From Bin87 sp034420475 (GTDB lineage Bacteria > Chloroflexota > Dehalococcoidia > Lucifugimonadales > UBA3495), in assembly GCA_034420475.1 (NCBI GenBank), contig DAOULH010000010.1:62001-126000 (forward strand): DNA of 64,000 bases. Direction: 5' to 3'. The notes under the pieces were generated by a model. That model was not told where the DNA came from, did not search any database, and saw nothing but the letters and a program-made list of their open reading frames with translations. This document shows, piece by piece, positions 48,910 to 57,316 of this stretch (within the stretch, counting starts at the first letter, position 1; every line of letters starts with the position of its first letter). Both the position numbers and the translations under genes were made by a program.

Positions 48910-49816
48910 TCCCGCAATAGCAGCAGCCGTCGCCCGGCTCGAGTCGTCGCCGCGGCCACCGGATCTGCGGCTGCACGTCCTCGACGACTACGACCTGGAC
49001 GAGATTTTCGGGTACATCAACCCGCAGATGCTCTACGTGCGCCACCTGGGGTACCGGGGGCGTTTCTGGGAGGCGCTGCGGGAGGACGAGCCGAAGGCCG
49101 TGGAGCTGCGCCGGCAGGTGCAGCGGGTCGAGGATGTGATGTTGTCTCGCTCGGACATCAGCGCGCGGGCGGTGTTCAAGTTCTTCCCTTGCCGGTCCGA
49201 GGGCCAATGGCTGATCGTGTACGAGTCGGACGGAAAGAACGAGCTGGAGCGGTTCTATTTCGGCCGGCAGCAGGAGCGCGAGGGTCTGTGCCTGGCCGAC
49301 TACGCGCGGCCGGTTGGCGACGGGCCGAACGATTACGTGGCGATGTTTGCGACGACCGTGGGGCCGGGAATACGCGATCTGTCCGAGCGGTGGAAGAACG
49401 AGGGCCGCTATCTGGACTCGCACACGCTGCAAGCGTTGGCCATCGAATCCGCGGAGGGCTTCGCAGAGTTGCTGCACAAGCGGATCCGCACCATGTGGAA
49501 CATCGGCGAGCCGTCTGGCTTGAAGGTCAGCGGCGAGGACGAGCTGCGTGATCTGTTCCGGGCCAACTACCGAGGCAAACGGTACTCGTTCGGATATCCC
49601 GCGTGTCCTCGGCTGGAAGACCAGGAGAAGCTGTTCGCCTTGCTGGACGTGACGGCTAACATCGGGGTTGAGCTGACGGACGGTTACATGATGGACCCGG
49701 AGGGGTCGGTTTCAGCCGTGGTGTTCCACCATCCGCAGGCCAAGTATTTCAACCTGGACGAGGCGGATATCGAACAACTGGAAGCGGAAGTTAAGCAGAT
49801 GTCAGAGGGTCGATAG
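48902..49816 (+). CDS. MetH reactivation (AdoMet-binding) domain protein
   Basis: A 304-residue protein equal to the C-terminal activation domain of MetH, which binds S-adenosylmethionine and remethylates oxidised cobalamin. Markers: DLDEIFGYINPQMLYVRHLGY at the start, then LAIESAEGFAELLHKRIRTMW, YRGKRYSFGYPACPRLEDQ with the AdoMet-binding RxxxGYPACP, and ELTDGYMMDPEGSVSAVVFHH. The start is GTG, inside the end of the catalytic gene (8-bp overlap). It is separated from the B12 part exactly at the normal inter-domain linker. Confidence 0.93.
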   Translation: MGSPAIAAAVARLESSPRPPDLRLHVLDDYDLDEIFGYINPQMLYVRHLGYRGRFWEALREDEPKAVELRRQVQRVEDVMLSRSDISARAVFKFFPCRSEGQWLIVYESDGKNELERFYFGRQQEREGLCLADYARPVGDGPNDYVAMFATTVGPGIRDLSERWKNEGRYLDSHTLQALAIESAEGFAELLHKRIRTMWNIGEPSGLKVSGEDELRDLFRANYRGKRYSFGYPACPRLEDQEKLFALLDVTANIGVELTDGYMMDPEGSVSAVVFHHPQAKYFNLDEADIEQLEAEVKQMSEGR

Positions 49817-49841
49817 GCTATGGCTTTGCGCCCATACCGCC

Positions 49842-49876
49842 AGCCCGTAACCCCCAGGTGTGCGGGCTTTATTTTT
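49842..49876 (+). terminator. Terminator after the split metH genes
   Basis: Stem AGCCCGTA/TGCGGGCT with an 11-base interior and a T-rich run (TTATTTTTG), 26 bp after the stop of the activation-domain gene. Confidence 0.75.
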
Positions 49877-49942
49877 GCCCCTGCCGCGTTTGTGGACTTC
49901 CTGCCGGAGCCTGCCGGGGTAGCCCGTGATGCGTTGGGGTCC

Positions 49943-50692
49943 CTACTGGGCGGTGAAGCCGCCGTCGACGACCAGTTCGGCGCCGGTGATGTAGGACGCC
50001 TCGTCGCTGGCCAGGAAGAGGACGGCGCAGGCCACTTCTTCGCGGTTGCCGACGCGTTTCATGGGGATGTTGGCGAGCATCGAGTTGCGGGTTTCCGAGT
50101 CGGCCGAGCCGCCGGCCATGGGCGGCATCAGGCCGGGATGGACCGAGTTGACGCGGATGCCCGCTTCGGCCCAGCGCACCGCTGCCGATTTGGTCATCAG
50201 GCGGACGGCGCCCTTGGAAGCGTTGTAGCCCATGTGGATGAAGTCCTGGCCGACGATGCCCGAAATGGACGAAATGTTGACGATGCTGCCACCGTCGTTA
50301 CGTTCCATGACGGCGATAGCATGTTTCATGCCGAGGAACACGCCCTTGGCGTTGATGTTCAGCAAGCGATCCCAGGTGGTGGTGCCCAGGTTGTCCTCTT
50401 CGTCGTACCCGGAGATGCCGGCGTTGTTGACCAGGATGTCCAGCCGGCCGTGCCGGCCCACTGCGTCGGCAATGACCTGCCGCCAGTTGTCCTCATCGGT
50501 CACGTTGAGGTGGGCGTATTCGGCGCTACCGCCGTTGGATACGATGTCGTCAGCCACCCTCTGGCCGGTGTCGTCGGTAACGTCACAGATGACAACGGTA
50601 GCGCCTTCTTCGGCGAAGAGGCGGGCTTCGACCTCGCCCATGCCGCGGGCGGCTCCGGTAACGATGGCGATTTTGCCTTCCAGTCTGGGCAT
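49943..50692 (-). CDS. Short-chain dehydrogenase/reductase (SDR)
   Basis: A 249-residue classical SDR: TGAARGMGEVEARLFAEEGA, NNAGISGYDEEDN, catalytic Ser in NISSISG, YNASK, and the ending ITGAELVVDGGFTAQ. The VVICDVTDDTG stretch suggests NAD(H). It is a close paralogue of the SDR at 5719-6477. Both share HPGxMPPM after the active site, so they may act on similar substrates. It is transcribed alone from an extended -10 at 50737, convergent with the metH genes. Confidence 0.93.
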   Translation of the reverse strand: MPRLEGKIAIVTGAARGMGEVEARLFAEEGATVVICDVTDDTGQRVADDIVSNGGSAEYAHLNVTDEDNWRQVIADAVGRHGRLDILVNNAGISGYDEEDNLGTTTWDRLLNINAKGVFLGMKHAIAVMERNDGGSIVNISSISGIVGQDFIHMGYNASKGAVRLMTKSAAVRWAEAGIRVNSVHPGLMPPMAGGSADSETRNSMLANIPMKRVGNREEVACAVLFLASDEASYITGAELVVDGGFTAQ

Positions 50693-50736
50693 AGCAACTC
50701 TCCTGCGGGACCGGTAGAACGAACGGCGCCGGCCGG

Positions 50737-50745
50737 ATTATAGCA
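50737..50745 (-). promoter_or_regulatory. Extended -10 promoter of the SDR gene
   Basis: On the minus strand TGC-TATAAT, 45-50 bp upstream of the SDR ATG, in the divergent gap with the Ppx gene. The surrounding GATGCTATAAT is identical to that at 36685 and 39420. Confidence 0.5.
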
Positions 50746-50784
50746 TCGGCTTGGGTAGATCCGACCCCTGGACTTGAGGTATCG

Positions 50785-52410
50785 ATGACGACCATCCAGA
50801 CCACCGATCCGATGCTGGCCGCCGAACGGATCAGCGCATCTCCGAACACGATCTCCGGCCATGCTCGAGGATATGAGGGGGTCAGTCCTTTCCCGCGTTA
50901 CACCGCCGTGATCGACATCGGTTCCGGCTCGGCGCGGGCGGTGGTGATGCAGGTCAACCCGGGCGGCGGGATCGAGATCGTGGCTCAGCAAAGGGTGACG
51001 CTCAACCTGATGAGCCACGTCAATAGCGATGGCTACCTGGACGCAAAAGGAGTGGCGAGCACCCTGGACGCACTGGAAGACTTCGCACTGGTAGCGCGGG
51101 CATACGGGATTGAAACAATCCACGCCGTAGCCACCGCTGCGTTGCGCGAATCGGGCAACGCCGAAACCATCACGGACGCGGCGCGCCAACGGTTCGGCGT
51201 ACCGCTACGGATCATCGATGGTTCCGATGAGGCAGCGTACTGCTTCGTGGGCGCGATTCACGGTTTGCGGACAAACGATGGACTGCTGGCGGACATCGGC
51301 GGCGGAAGCACCGAGGTGGTGCGGTTCCGCGACCGGGAACTGGTGTCCAGCGTGTCGCTGCCGTTGGGCAGTCTGCGGATCGCCAACCGGTTTGACCTGG
51401 GCGACCGCCCGGCCGCAGCGTCAATGAAGGCGGCCTACGATTACGTGCGGACGGTTCTAAGCAACGCCGGGGTTGAGCCGCTTCCCGACGGCGCGACCCT
51501 GGTAGGGTCGGGTGGTTCAGTTCGTCTGCTCTCCCGGCTGGACCGGGCGCGGGAACCCTATCCCATCATCAAGCTGCATGGGTACGAGCTCCGCGCCTCC
51601 GCCCTGGTGGAGCAGATTGAACAATTGGCGGCGATGTCCCGGATCGACCGGGCCAGCATTCCGGGGATGAATCCGGAGCGAAGTCACTCCATAATCGGCG
51701 GCGGTGTGGTGGCCCACGCGTTGATGCAGCATCTGGGCACAGACCGTTTGCTGGTTTCCGGTCAGGGGCTGCGCGAAGGGCTGGCCCGTCACCCGGATCC
51801 GCCGTCGGCGTGCGAAAGGGTGCCGTTGCCCCCGCTGGAAACGGTGAGGCCGGAATCGCTGGCGGATCTGGTGGGAAGGTTCGCGCATCGCTTCGGACAG
51901 CGCGGCGAGAGGCGAGCGGAGTTGGCGGGACGCATCGCCGATGCCGTATGGGGCGTGGGCCATCGCCAGATCGCGAACTCGCTGTGGTGCGCGGCGCGAC
52001 TGCTGGACATCGGAAATGCGGTGGACTATTACAATCGCCTCAACCGGACTGCGAGTATAATAGTGCGAACCGACCTGCCCGGATTCACCCACGGGGAATC
52101 GGCGCAGATCGCAGCAATTCTGTTGGCGGCGGAATTTGACACCCTGCCGCGCAGGTTTCGCCAAAGTCGATTGTTGTGTCCTGGGGAACTGCGCCTGATC
52201 CAGCAGGCGGCGGCGATCCTCATTGCCGCGGACGAATTGGAAGGCAGATTGCCCCAGGAAACGGAGGCAAACGCGGTTACAATATGTCGAGAGCAAGGGA
52301 CCTGGCGTATCGTAACTCCCAGTTGGTCGCCGGTGGCCGCTCCCGATCTGACGGCAAGATGGAACAAGGCGTTTGAAGAAGACGTACGAATAGAGAGGGG
52401 TGCACCATGA
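50785..52410 (+). CDS. Ppx/GppA family phosphatase (exopolyphosphatase-like)
   Basis: A 541-residue ASKHA-fold phosphatase. Phosphate-1 motif AVIDIGSGSARAVVM (about 41-55), AVATAALRESGN, IDGSDEAAYCFVGA, and the phosphate-2 motif GLLADIGGGSTEVVRF are all present. The C-terminal helical part (about 345-530) is HD-domain-like, as in Ppx. The family degrades polyphosphate or pppGpp. The stop overlaps the next gene (thymidylate-kinase-like) by four bases, an ATGA junction implying translational coupling. The ATG is preceded by GAGGT. Confidence 0.92.
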   Translation: MTTIQTTDPMLAAERISASPNTISGHARGYEGVSPFPRYTAVIDIGSGSARAVVMQVNPGGGIEIVAQQRVTLNLMSHVNSDGYLDAKGVASTLDALEDFALVARAYGIETIHAVATAALRESGNAETITDAARQRFGVPLRIIDGSDEAAYCFVGAIHGLRTNDGLLADIGGGSTEVVRFRDRELVSSVSLPLGSLRIANRFDLGDRPAAASMKAAYDYVRTVLSNAGVEPLPDGATLVGSGGSVRLLSRLDRAREPYPIIKLHGYELRASALVEQIEQLAAMSRIDRASIPGMNPERSHSIIGGGVVAHALMQHLGTDRLLVSGQGLREGLARHPDPPSACERVPLPPLETVRPESLADLVGRFAHRFGQRGERRAELAGRIADAVWGVGHRQIANSLWCAARLLDIGNAVDYYNRLNRTASIIVRTDLPGFTHGESAQIAAILLAAEFDTLPRRFRQSRLLCPGELRLIQQAAAILIAADELEGRLPQETEANAVTICREQGTWRIVTPSWSPVAAPDLTARWNKAFEEDVRIERGAP

Positions 52411-53246
52411 CGGTTTTGCAGAAAGAGCACGCATACAAGATGGGCGAACGCTACGGGCTCCATCCCGATGATGGCAAGTACCCGGGCAAGCTGATCATCG
52501 TCGAAGGAATCGACGGTTCCGGTAAGAGCACACAGATCGACCTTCTCGGCAAATGGCTGAACAGCCAGAACCTGGTCACCGTGTTCACCGAGTGGAACTC
52601 GTCGCCCATCGTGCGGCGGACCACCAAGCGGGGCAAGGTCGAGGAACTGCTGACGCCCATGTCGTTCAGCCTGATCCACGCCGCGGACTTCGCCAACCGG
52701 GTGCACGCGCAGATCCTGCCGGCGCTGCGAGCCGGCGCGGTTGTGCTTGCGGACCGCTACGTGTTCACCGCCTTCGCGCGGGACGCGGCTCGGGGGGTCA
52801 ACCGGGAATGGCTGCGGCGGGTTTACTCGTTCGCGGTCCAGCCCTCGCTGGCGCTGTATTTCAAGGTGCCTCTGGACGTTTCCATTCACCGTATCACGGT
52901 GGGGCGCGAGGAGCTGGGCTACTACGAGTCGGGCCAGGACATGGGGTTCTCCGGCGACCGGGAGGAGTCCTTCCGGATCTTCCAGGGCAGACTGCTGGAG
53001 GAGTACGATGCGCTGACCGAGGAGTTTGGCCTGATGACCATCGACGCGACGCTGCCCATAGCGGTACAGCAGCAGCAGGTGCGCAAGTACGTGGAGCCGC
53101 TGCTGGAAGACGTGATGAAAATCAGCGGGCAGAGCGTTCCGGAAGCGCTGGGCCGCGCTGGGCTGACCGGGCGTTACATCACGTCACCCGTGCGCCGCCG
53201 GTTGACCGAACAGGAAGCGTTAGCGGCGGCCAAATCCGACGGTTAG
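52407..53246 (+). CDS. Thymidylate-kinase-like P-loop kinase
   Basis: A 279-residue protein of the dTMP kinase family. The Walker A is IVEGIDGSGKST (Lys40), the DR motif lies in VLADRYVFTAFARDAARG, and a lid region surrounds GYYESGQDMGFSGDREESF. An N-terminal extension (about 26 residues) and a basic C-terminal tail (YITSPVRRRLTEQEALAAA) exceed the usual 200-210-residue dTMP kinase. It is coupled to the Ppx gene by a four-base overlap. It could be a nucleotide kinase with a special partner rather than the housekeeping Tmk. Confidence 0.85.
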   Translation: MTVLQKEHAYKMGERYGLHPDDGKYPGKLIIVEGIDGSGKSTQIDLLGKWLNSQNLVTVFTEWNSSPIVRRTTKRGKVEELLTPMSFSLIHAADFANRVHAQILPALRAGAVVLADRYVFTAFARDAARGVNREWLRRVYSFAVQPSLALYFKVPLDVSIHRITVGREELGYYESGQDMGFSGDREESFRIFQGRLLEEYDALTEEFGLMTIDATLPIAVQQQQVRKYVEPLLEDVMKISGQSVPEALGRAGLTGRYITSPVRRRLTEQEALAAAKSDG

Positions 53247-53315
53247 GGCGATACCGGCGAGTTAGCCCCCACTTGAAGAATGTACCGACGCGAGTGACAA
53301 CCGGGAGCGACAACG

Positions 53316-54014
53316 ATGAACGAAGTCAGGTTCTACGGTCACACCCCACCCGGAGCCGGAGAGGAAGAGACGCCGGGACGCCTGGTGGTGGTGGAAGGCA
53401 CCGACGGCGTAGGGCGGTCGACGCAGATCGCCATGCTGCGGGAATGGCTGGAAGCCGAAGGGTATGCGGTGTTGGTGACGGGATTCCGCAGGTCGGAGCT
53501 TGCTGCCAACGGGATTGACCGGGCGATGCGCGGCAACACGCTGGACCCGATGACGCTCAACCTGTTCTACGCCACCGACTTCTGGGACCGGCTGGAAAAG
53601 AACATCGTGCCAGCGCTGCGTTCCGGCATGGTGGCGCTGGTCGACCGTTACATCTTTTCGATCATCGCCCGGGCCAGGGTTCGTGGCGTGTCGCCGCGGT
53701 GGCTCAACGACGTGTTTGAATTCGCGGTGGTTCCGGACGTAGTGCTGTACCTGGACGTGGACGTGGAACACCTGGTGCCGCGAGTGTTGTCCGTTCGCCA
53801 GTTGGACCATTGGGAATCAGGTGAGGACTTCTTGCGGGGCCCTGACCTGTACGAAAACTTCATCAGGTACCAATCGGCCCTGATCGACGAGTTCCGCGAA
53901 CTGGCCAAGGAGCACCAGTTCGTGACGATAGACGGACGCGGCAGCGTGGGCGACGTGTTTGAGGCCCTGCAAACCGAAGTCCGCAAGGCCCTGGAAGGCA
54001 TGGGGGAGTACTGA
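53316..54014 (+). CDS. Thymidylate-kinase-like protein with Arg in Walker A
   Basis: A 232-residue paralogue of the preceding kinase (DRLEKNIVPALRSGMVALVDRYIFSIIARARVRG aligns with the same block). The P-loop reads VVEGTDGVGRST: the invariant Lys is Arg34, which normally abolishes or strongly lowers ATP turnover. The DR motif (VDRYIF) remains. It may be a regulatory pseudo-kinase partner of the first protein, or may use an altered mechanism. It lies 69 bp downstream of it. The ATG is preceded by GGGAGCGA. Confidence 0.82.
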   Translation: MNEVRFYGHTPPGAGEEETPGRLVVVEGTDGVGRSTQIAMLREWLEAEGYAVLVTGFRRSELAANGIDRAMRGNTLDPMTLNLFYATDFWDRLEKNIVPALRSGMVALVDRYIFSIIARARVRGVSPRWLNDVFEFAVVPDVVLYLDVDVEHLVPRVLSVRQLDHWESGEDFLRGPDLYENFIRYQSALIDEFRELAKEHQFVTIDGRGSVGDVFEALQTEVRKALEGMGEY

Positions 54015-54059
54015 CGGAGCTTTCAGGCACGGCCAACCCGGTTGAGCAGGAGCCGGAAA

Positions 54060-54347
54060 ATGACAGCGCAGAACAAAACTGAAGTCGCCCGGCTGGGCAG
54101 GGAAATCTACGAGTCCATGCGCGCAGATATGGAGGCCAACGAGTGGGGTCGCATGGTGGTCATCGACGTCAACAGCGGCGACTATGAAGTTGCCGACGAC
54201 GATCTGACTGCCCTGTTGCGGTTGATCGATCGGAGGCCAGGCGCAATGACTTGGGGAGAACGGGTGGGCTACCGTGCCCCGTACTATCTCAATCGCAACT
54301 ATCTCCACGACCCGGGCTGGCAGAATAAACAGGGTGGTGCAAAGTGA
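54060..54347 (+). CDS. Small conserved hypothetical protein
   Basis: A 95-residue protein of unknown function: EVARLGREIYESMRADMEAN, GRMVVIDVNSGDYEVADDDLTALLRLIDRRPGA, and GERVGYRAPYYL near the end. The block with VIDVxSGDYEVxxDD is typical of small proteins widespread in Chloroflexota and cyanobacteria, commonly next to clan AA aspartic proteases as here. The ATG at 54060 has AGGAG upstream. The protease gene starts 7 bp after its stop. A chaperone or antitoxin-like relation to the protease is only a guess. Confidence 0.75.
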   Translation: MTAQNKTEVARLGREIYESMRADMEANEWGRMVVIDVNSGDYEVADDDLTALLRLIDRRPGAMTWGERVGYRAPYYLNRNYLHDPGWQNKQGGAK

Positions 54348-54354
54348 GCGAAAG

Positions 54355-54750
54355 ATGATAATTGAGGGCACCGTTGAGTTGGCCGGTATGTTAGGAACCG
54401 TTCCGATACTGAAACCGCGTGTTTCAGTATCGGTAGCCAATATCAACGGTGTTCACCTGAACGTAATGTTCACGGTGGATACGGGATTCACTGGCTACTT
54501 GACCCTTCCCCCGGACGTAATCCGCGAACTTGATATGGAGCGCCTAGGGAGTCGGACCTTCAGGTTGGCTAATGATGCGGAAGGGGAAACGGACCTTTAC
54601 CTCGCATTTTTCGAATCAGCCCCCATAATCGCTCACCAGATCGACGCTGAACCCTTGTTGGGCGCGGCGATGATGAACGAATGCCGCCTTACCGTGGATT
54701 TCTGGGAAGGCGGCCGGGTAACTATTGAGCCGCGGGCGGAACTGTTGTAA
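54355..54750 (+). CDS. Clan AA retropepsin-like aspartic protease
   Basis: A 131-residue single-domain aspartyl protease-like protein. The active-site motif is MFTVDTGFTGYLTLP (DTG followed by Phe rather than the usual Ser/Ala); the later AEPLLGAAMMNECRLTVDFW corresponds to the conserved LLG turn. It would need to dimerise. The ATG at 54355 is seven bases after the stop of the small DUF gene, so the two form a couple. It differs from the 18189-18566 protein by its DTGF motif and operon partner. Confidence 0.8.
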   Translation: MIIEGTVELAGMLGTVPILKPRVSVSVANINGVHLNVMFTVDTGFTGYLTLPPDVIRELDMERLGSRTFRLANDAEGETDLYLAFFESAPIIAHQIDAEPLLGAAMMNECRLTVDFWEGGRVTIEPRAELL

Positions 54751-54758
54751 GTCGGCCG

Positions 54759-55880
54759 TTACAGGCCCAGAGCGTCCGCTAGGCGACGGCGGTGGAATTT
54801 GGGGTCGCCGAGGAACTGGTAGAGGGTGCGCGATGCGGTGGTGTGCAGGGTGAGGCCGTACTCGGTGGTGCTGCCCACGCCGGCATGGACCTCGTGGGCG
54901 TGGTTGCAAGCGTTGTGATAGGCGGCGCTGCTCACGGCTTTGGCAAGGTGGATGCTGTCGGCGGCATCGCGCTCAGAATCGAGCTTCCATAGCGCTTCGT
55001 AGGTGGTCCAGCGGGCGGCGTCCAGCTCGTTGACCAGGTTGATGATGTGGTCCTGTACACGCTGGAAGCGGCCGATAGGCGTGCCGAACTGGATGCGCGT
55101 GCGGCTGTAGTCCACGGACATCTCATAGACCTGCTGGGAACCTCCCACCTGGAAAGCGCAGAGCAGGGGGATGGAAGCAGCCACGGCGCGTTCGAGTGCA
55201 TCCCAACCGCCGCCGAAGGTGGCGCCCAGGATCGCGGAAGGCGCGATCTGCACGCCGTCCAGGCGGATTTCCGCCAGGTTCCAAGCGAAGCCCTCCAGGC
55301 GTCGGATGGACACGCCGGGCGCGTCGGCGGGGATGATCACCAGGCCCACGTGCTGCCGGTTTTCGGTACGCACCGCGCAGATGAGATCGGTGGCGGATGC
55401 CGCGTCATACACGTACACCTTGGTGCCGGAGATGCGGTAGCCGTCGCCGCTGGCCGTGGCCAGGGTCTGCACGTCGGACTCATCCCATTGATAATCGGCC
55501 TCGGTGATCGCCAGGGCGACCGTGCGGCGTCCGGCCGCCAGGTCGGGCAGCAGGGAGCGCTTCTGGTCGGTGGTTCCGGCCTCCAAGATTGTCAGGGCGC
55601 CCAGTGCGGCGCTGCTCAGGTGCGGCCCGGGGACGGGGCCGCGCCCCAGTTCTTCGAACAACACGCCGGCATCGGTGTACGAGCCGCCTTCGCCGCCGAA
55701 TTCGGTGGGAATGATGATACCGAGCCAGCCGGTGTTGGCCAGTCTTTGCCAAGGCTCGGACGGCGCGCTCTGCCCGGTGGCGGACAACTCCAGCAGGGTT
55801 TCCTTGGGGTATTCGGTGTCGACAAAACGGCGGACGGCCGCCTTGAGCATTTCCTGTTCTTCGCTGAGGGCGAGGTCCAT
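54759..55880 (-). CDS. Acyl-CoA dehydrogenase family protein
   Basis: A 373-residue ACAD-fold flavoprotein. N-terminal helical domain MDLALSEEQEMLKAAVRRFVDTE; middle beta domain with VALAITEADYQWD and ISGTKVYVYDAASATDLI; C-terminal helical domain with YSRTRIQFGTPIGRFQRVQDH and the ending around HAGVGSTTEYGLTLHT. The YEG-type catalytic Glu near the C-terminus is not apparent. It lies about 75 bp downstream of another ACAD gene on the same strand, like the two subunits of heteromeric ACADs that act on bulky or steroid-like acyl-CoAs. Confidence 0.9.
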   Translation of the reverse strand: MDLALSEEQEMLKAAVRRFVDTEYPKETLLELSATGQSAPSEPWQRLANTGWLGIIIPTEFGGEGGSYTDAGVLFEELGRGPVPGPHLSSAALGALTILEAGTTDQKRSLLPDLAAGRRTVALAITEADYQWDESDVQTLATASGDGYRISGTKVYVYDAASATDLICAVRTENRQHVGLVIIPADAPGVSIRRLEGFAWNLAEIRLDGVQIAPSAILGATFGGGWDALERAVAASIPLLCAFQVGGSQQVYEMSVDYSRTRIQFGTPIGRFQRVQDHIINLVNELDAARWTTYEALWKLDSERDAADSIHLAKAVSSAAYHNACNHAHEVHAGVGSTTEYGLTLHTTASRTLYQFLGDPKFHRRRLADALGL

Positions 55881-55954
55881 AGGGTCGATTACTCCTGAAT
55901 GGCGGCAACGCCGGGGACGTTGCCGCGTAAAACGAACTCTTTAGGAAACCGGGA

Positions 55955-57187
55955 TCAGGCCAGGGCGCCGGCGCGTTCGCGCTGCTGGCGTCCGATTCCG
56001 ATGCGGCGGGCCATGATGACCTTCTGGATGTCGGTGGTGCCGCCCGGGTGGAGCGCGATGATGGCGGCGCGCTGGTGGGACTCGATGTGACCCTCACCGG
56101 CGCCCCATTGCTCGTCCTTGGTCAGTGCCGCGGGGCCGAGAATGTCCAGGATGCCGGTGGCGATGCGCAGTCCGGACTGCTTGCGGAAGTAGGATGCCTG
56201 GGGTCCTTCGTAGGTGACGTTGGCGCCGCTGTGGCGCATCCAGTAGTTGCGCAGCTGGAACAAGCGGCCGATTTCGGCGTCGATGTAGATGTCGACCAGG
56301 CGCTCGCGCACGTCGGGGTCTTTGCTCAGGGCCTCGCCGCGGCGGTTGTTGGTCTTGCAGTAGTCGAAAATGCGGTCGACGATCCAGTTCCGTCCGATGC
56401 GTCCGCCTGTGCCGTGCTCCAGCTCCAGGTGGGTGGTGGCAACCTTCCAGCCCTCGTTTTCGCCGCCGATGAGGTTGCGGGCGGGGACGCGGACGTTGTC
56501 GAAGTAAACGATGTTCTTCACGCCGGAGCCGGCGCCGGACTCGCCCGCCGAGGACAGGAGGTCCATGGGGAAGACGCTGATGCCCGGCAGATTGGACGGC
56601 ACCATGAACCAGCTGAGGTTGTGGTGACGATCACCCTCGGGATCGGTGCAGGTGATGGTCCACATGTAGTCGGAACCGTGGGCGCTGCCGACGTAGACCT
56701 TCTGCCCGTTGATGACATAATCGTCACCATCGCGGCGGGCCGCGGTCTTGGCGTTGGCCAGGTCGGAACCGGCCTCCGGCTCGGTGAGCAGTTGCCAGGT
56801 GCGAATTTCGCCCTTGAAGATCTTGGGCAGAAATTCCTGCTTCTGCTCTTCCGATCCCCAGACGAGGATGGAGTTGCCGCCGAGGCGTCCGCCGGAGTCG
56901 TAGTAAGGAGGCAGCGACAGGTTGTAGTTGTCGATCTCCTCTTCCAATACGACGGAGTGGTCCACCGTCAAGCCGCCGCCGCCGTATTCCTGGGGAGCGG
57001 TGGGCCAGAGCCATCCTTTATCGCCCAAGCGCCGGCCCAACTCGCGGCGGAGTTGGTACTGCTCGTAGGTGAGGTCGATGGAGTCGGCGGGATGCTGGAT
57101 GCCGGCGGGGATGTTGTCACGAAGCCAATCCTGCACCTCGGTGCGGAAGGCTTCCTGCTCGGCGGTATAACGCGGTTCGAAGTCCAT
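55955..57187 (-). CDS. Acyl-CoA dehydrogenase family protein
   Basis: A 410-residue ACAD: DFEPRYTAEQEAFRTEVQDWL, then WLWPTAPQEYGGGGLTVDHSV, TWQLLTEPEAGSDLANAKTAA, DDYVINGQKVYVGSAH and LELEHGTGGRIGRN, with the C-terminal RAAIIALHPGGTTDIQKVIMARRIGIG. At the site of the usual YEGT catalytic Glu it reads HPGGTT. It is upstream of the second ACAD and probably forms a heteromer with it. The ATG at 57187 is the family start. Electron transfer to ETF is expected. Confidence 0.93.
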   Translation of the reverse strand: MDFEPRYTAEQEAFRTEVQDWLRDNIPAGIQHPADSIDLTYEQYQLRRELGRRLGDKGWLWPTAPQEYGGGGLTVDHSVVLEEEIDNYNLSLPPYYDSGGRLGGNSILVWGSEEQKQEFLPKIFKGEIRTWQLLTEPEAGSDLANAKTAARRDGDDYVINGQKVYVGSAHGSDYMWTITCTDPEGDRHHNLSWFMVPSNLPGISVFPMDLLSSAGESGAGSGVKNIVYFDNVRVPARNLIGGENEGWKVATTHLELEHGTGGRIGRNWIVDRIFDYCKTNNRRGEALSKDPDVRERLVDIYIDAEIGRLFQLRNYWMRHSGANVTYEGPQASYFRKQSGLRIATGILDILGPAALTKDEQWGAGEGHIESHQRAAIIALHPGGTTDIQKVIMARRIGIGRQQRERAGALA

Positions 57188-57281
57188 GCCATGCCTCGAA
57201 TGGGCCGGGAATAGGGCCGGCCGGGGTGTACGGGAATTAGTCGGCAATTATGCCCTAAGGGGCGGGGTGGGGCAACCGGGC

Positions 57282-57310
57282 TTGACGCGCATTTGGCGCA
57301 ACCATATATT
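57282..57310 (+). promoter_or_regulatory. Promoter of the vapBC pair, apparently leaderless
   Basis: TTGACG (57282-57287), a 17-bp spacer and TATATT (57305-57310). Transcription should start six or seven bases downstream, exactly at the vapB ATG (57317), so the mRNA would have little or no leader; no ribosome-binding site is present. GCGC/GCGCC half-sites surround it. Confidence 0.65.
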
Positions 57311-57316
57311 CAGGAT

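Noticed and set aside
48895..48912. Programmed -1 frameshift joining the two MetH parts
   Set aside because: No slippery heptamer is visible at the overlap, and the second part has its own GTG start. Split genes or a sequencing indel are simpler explanations.
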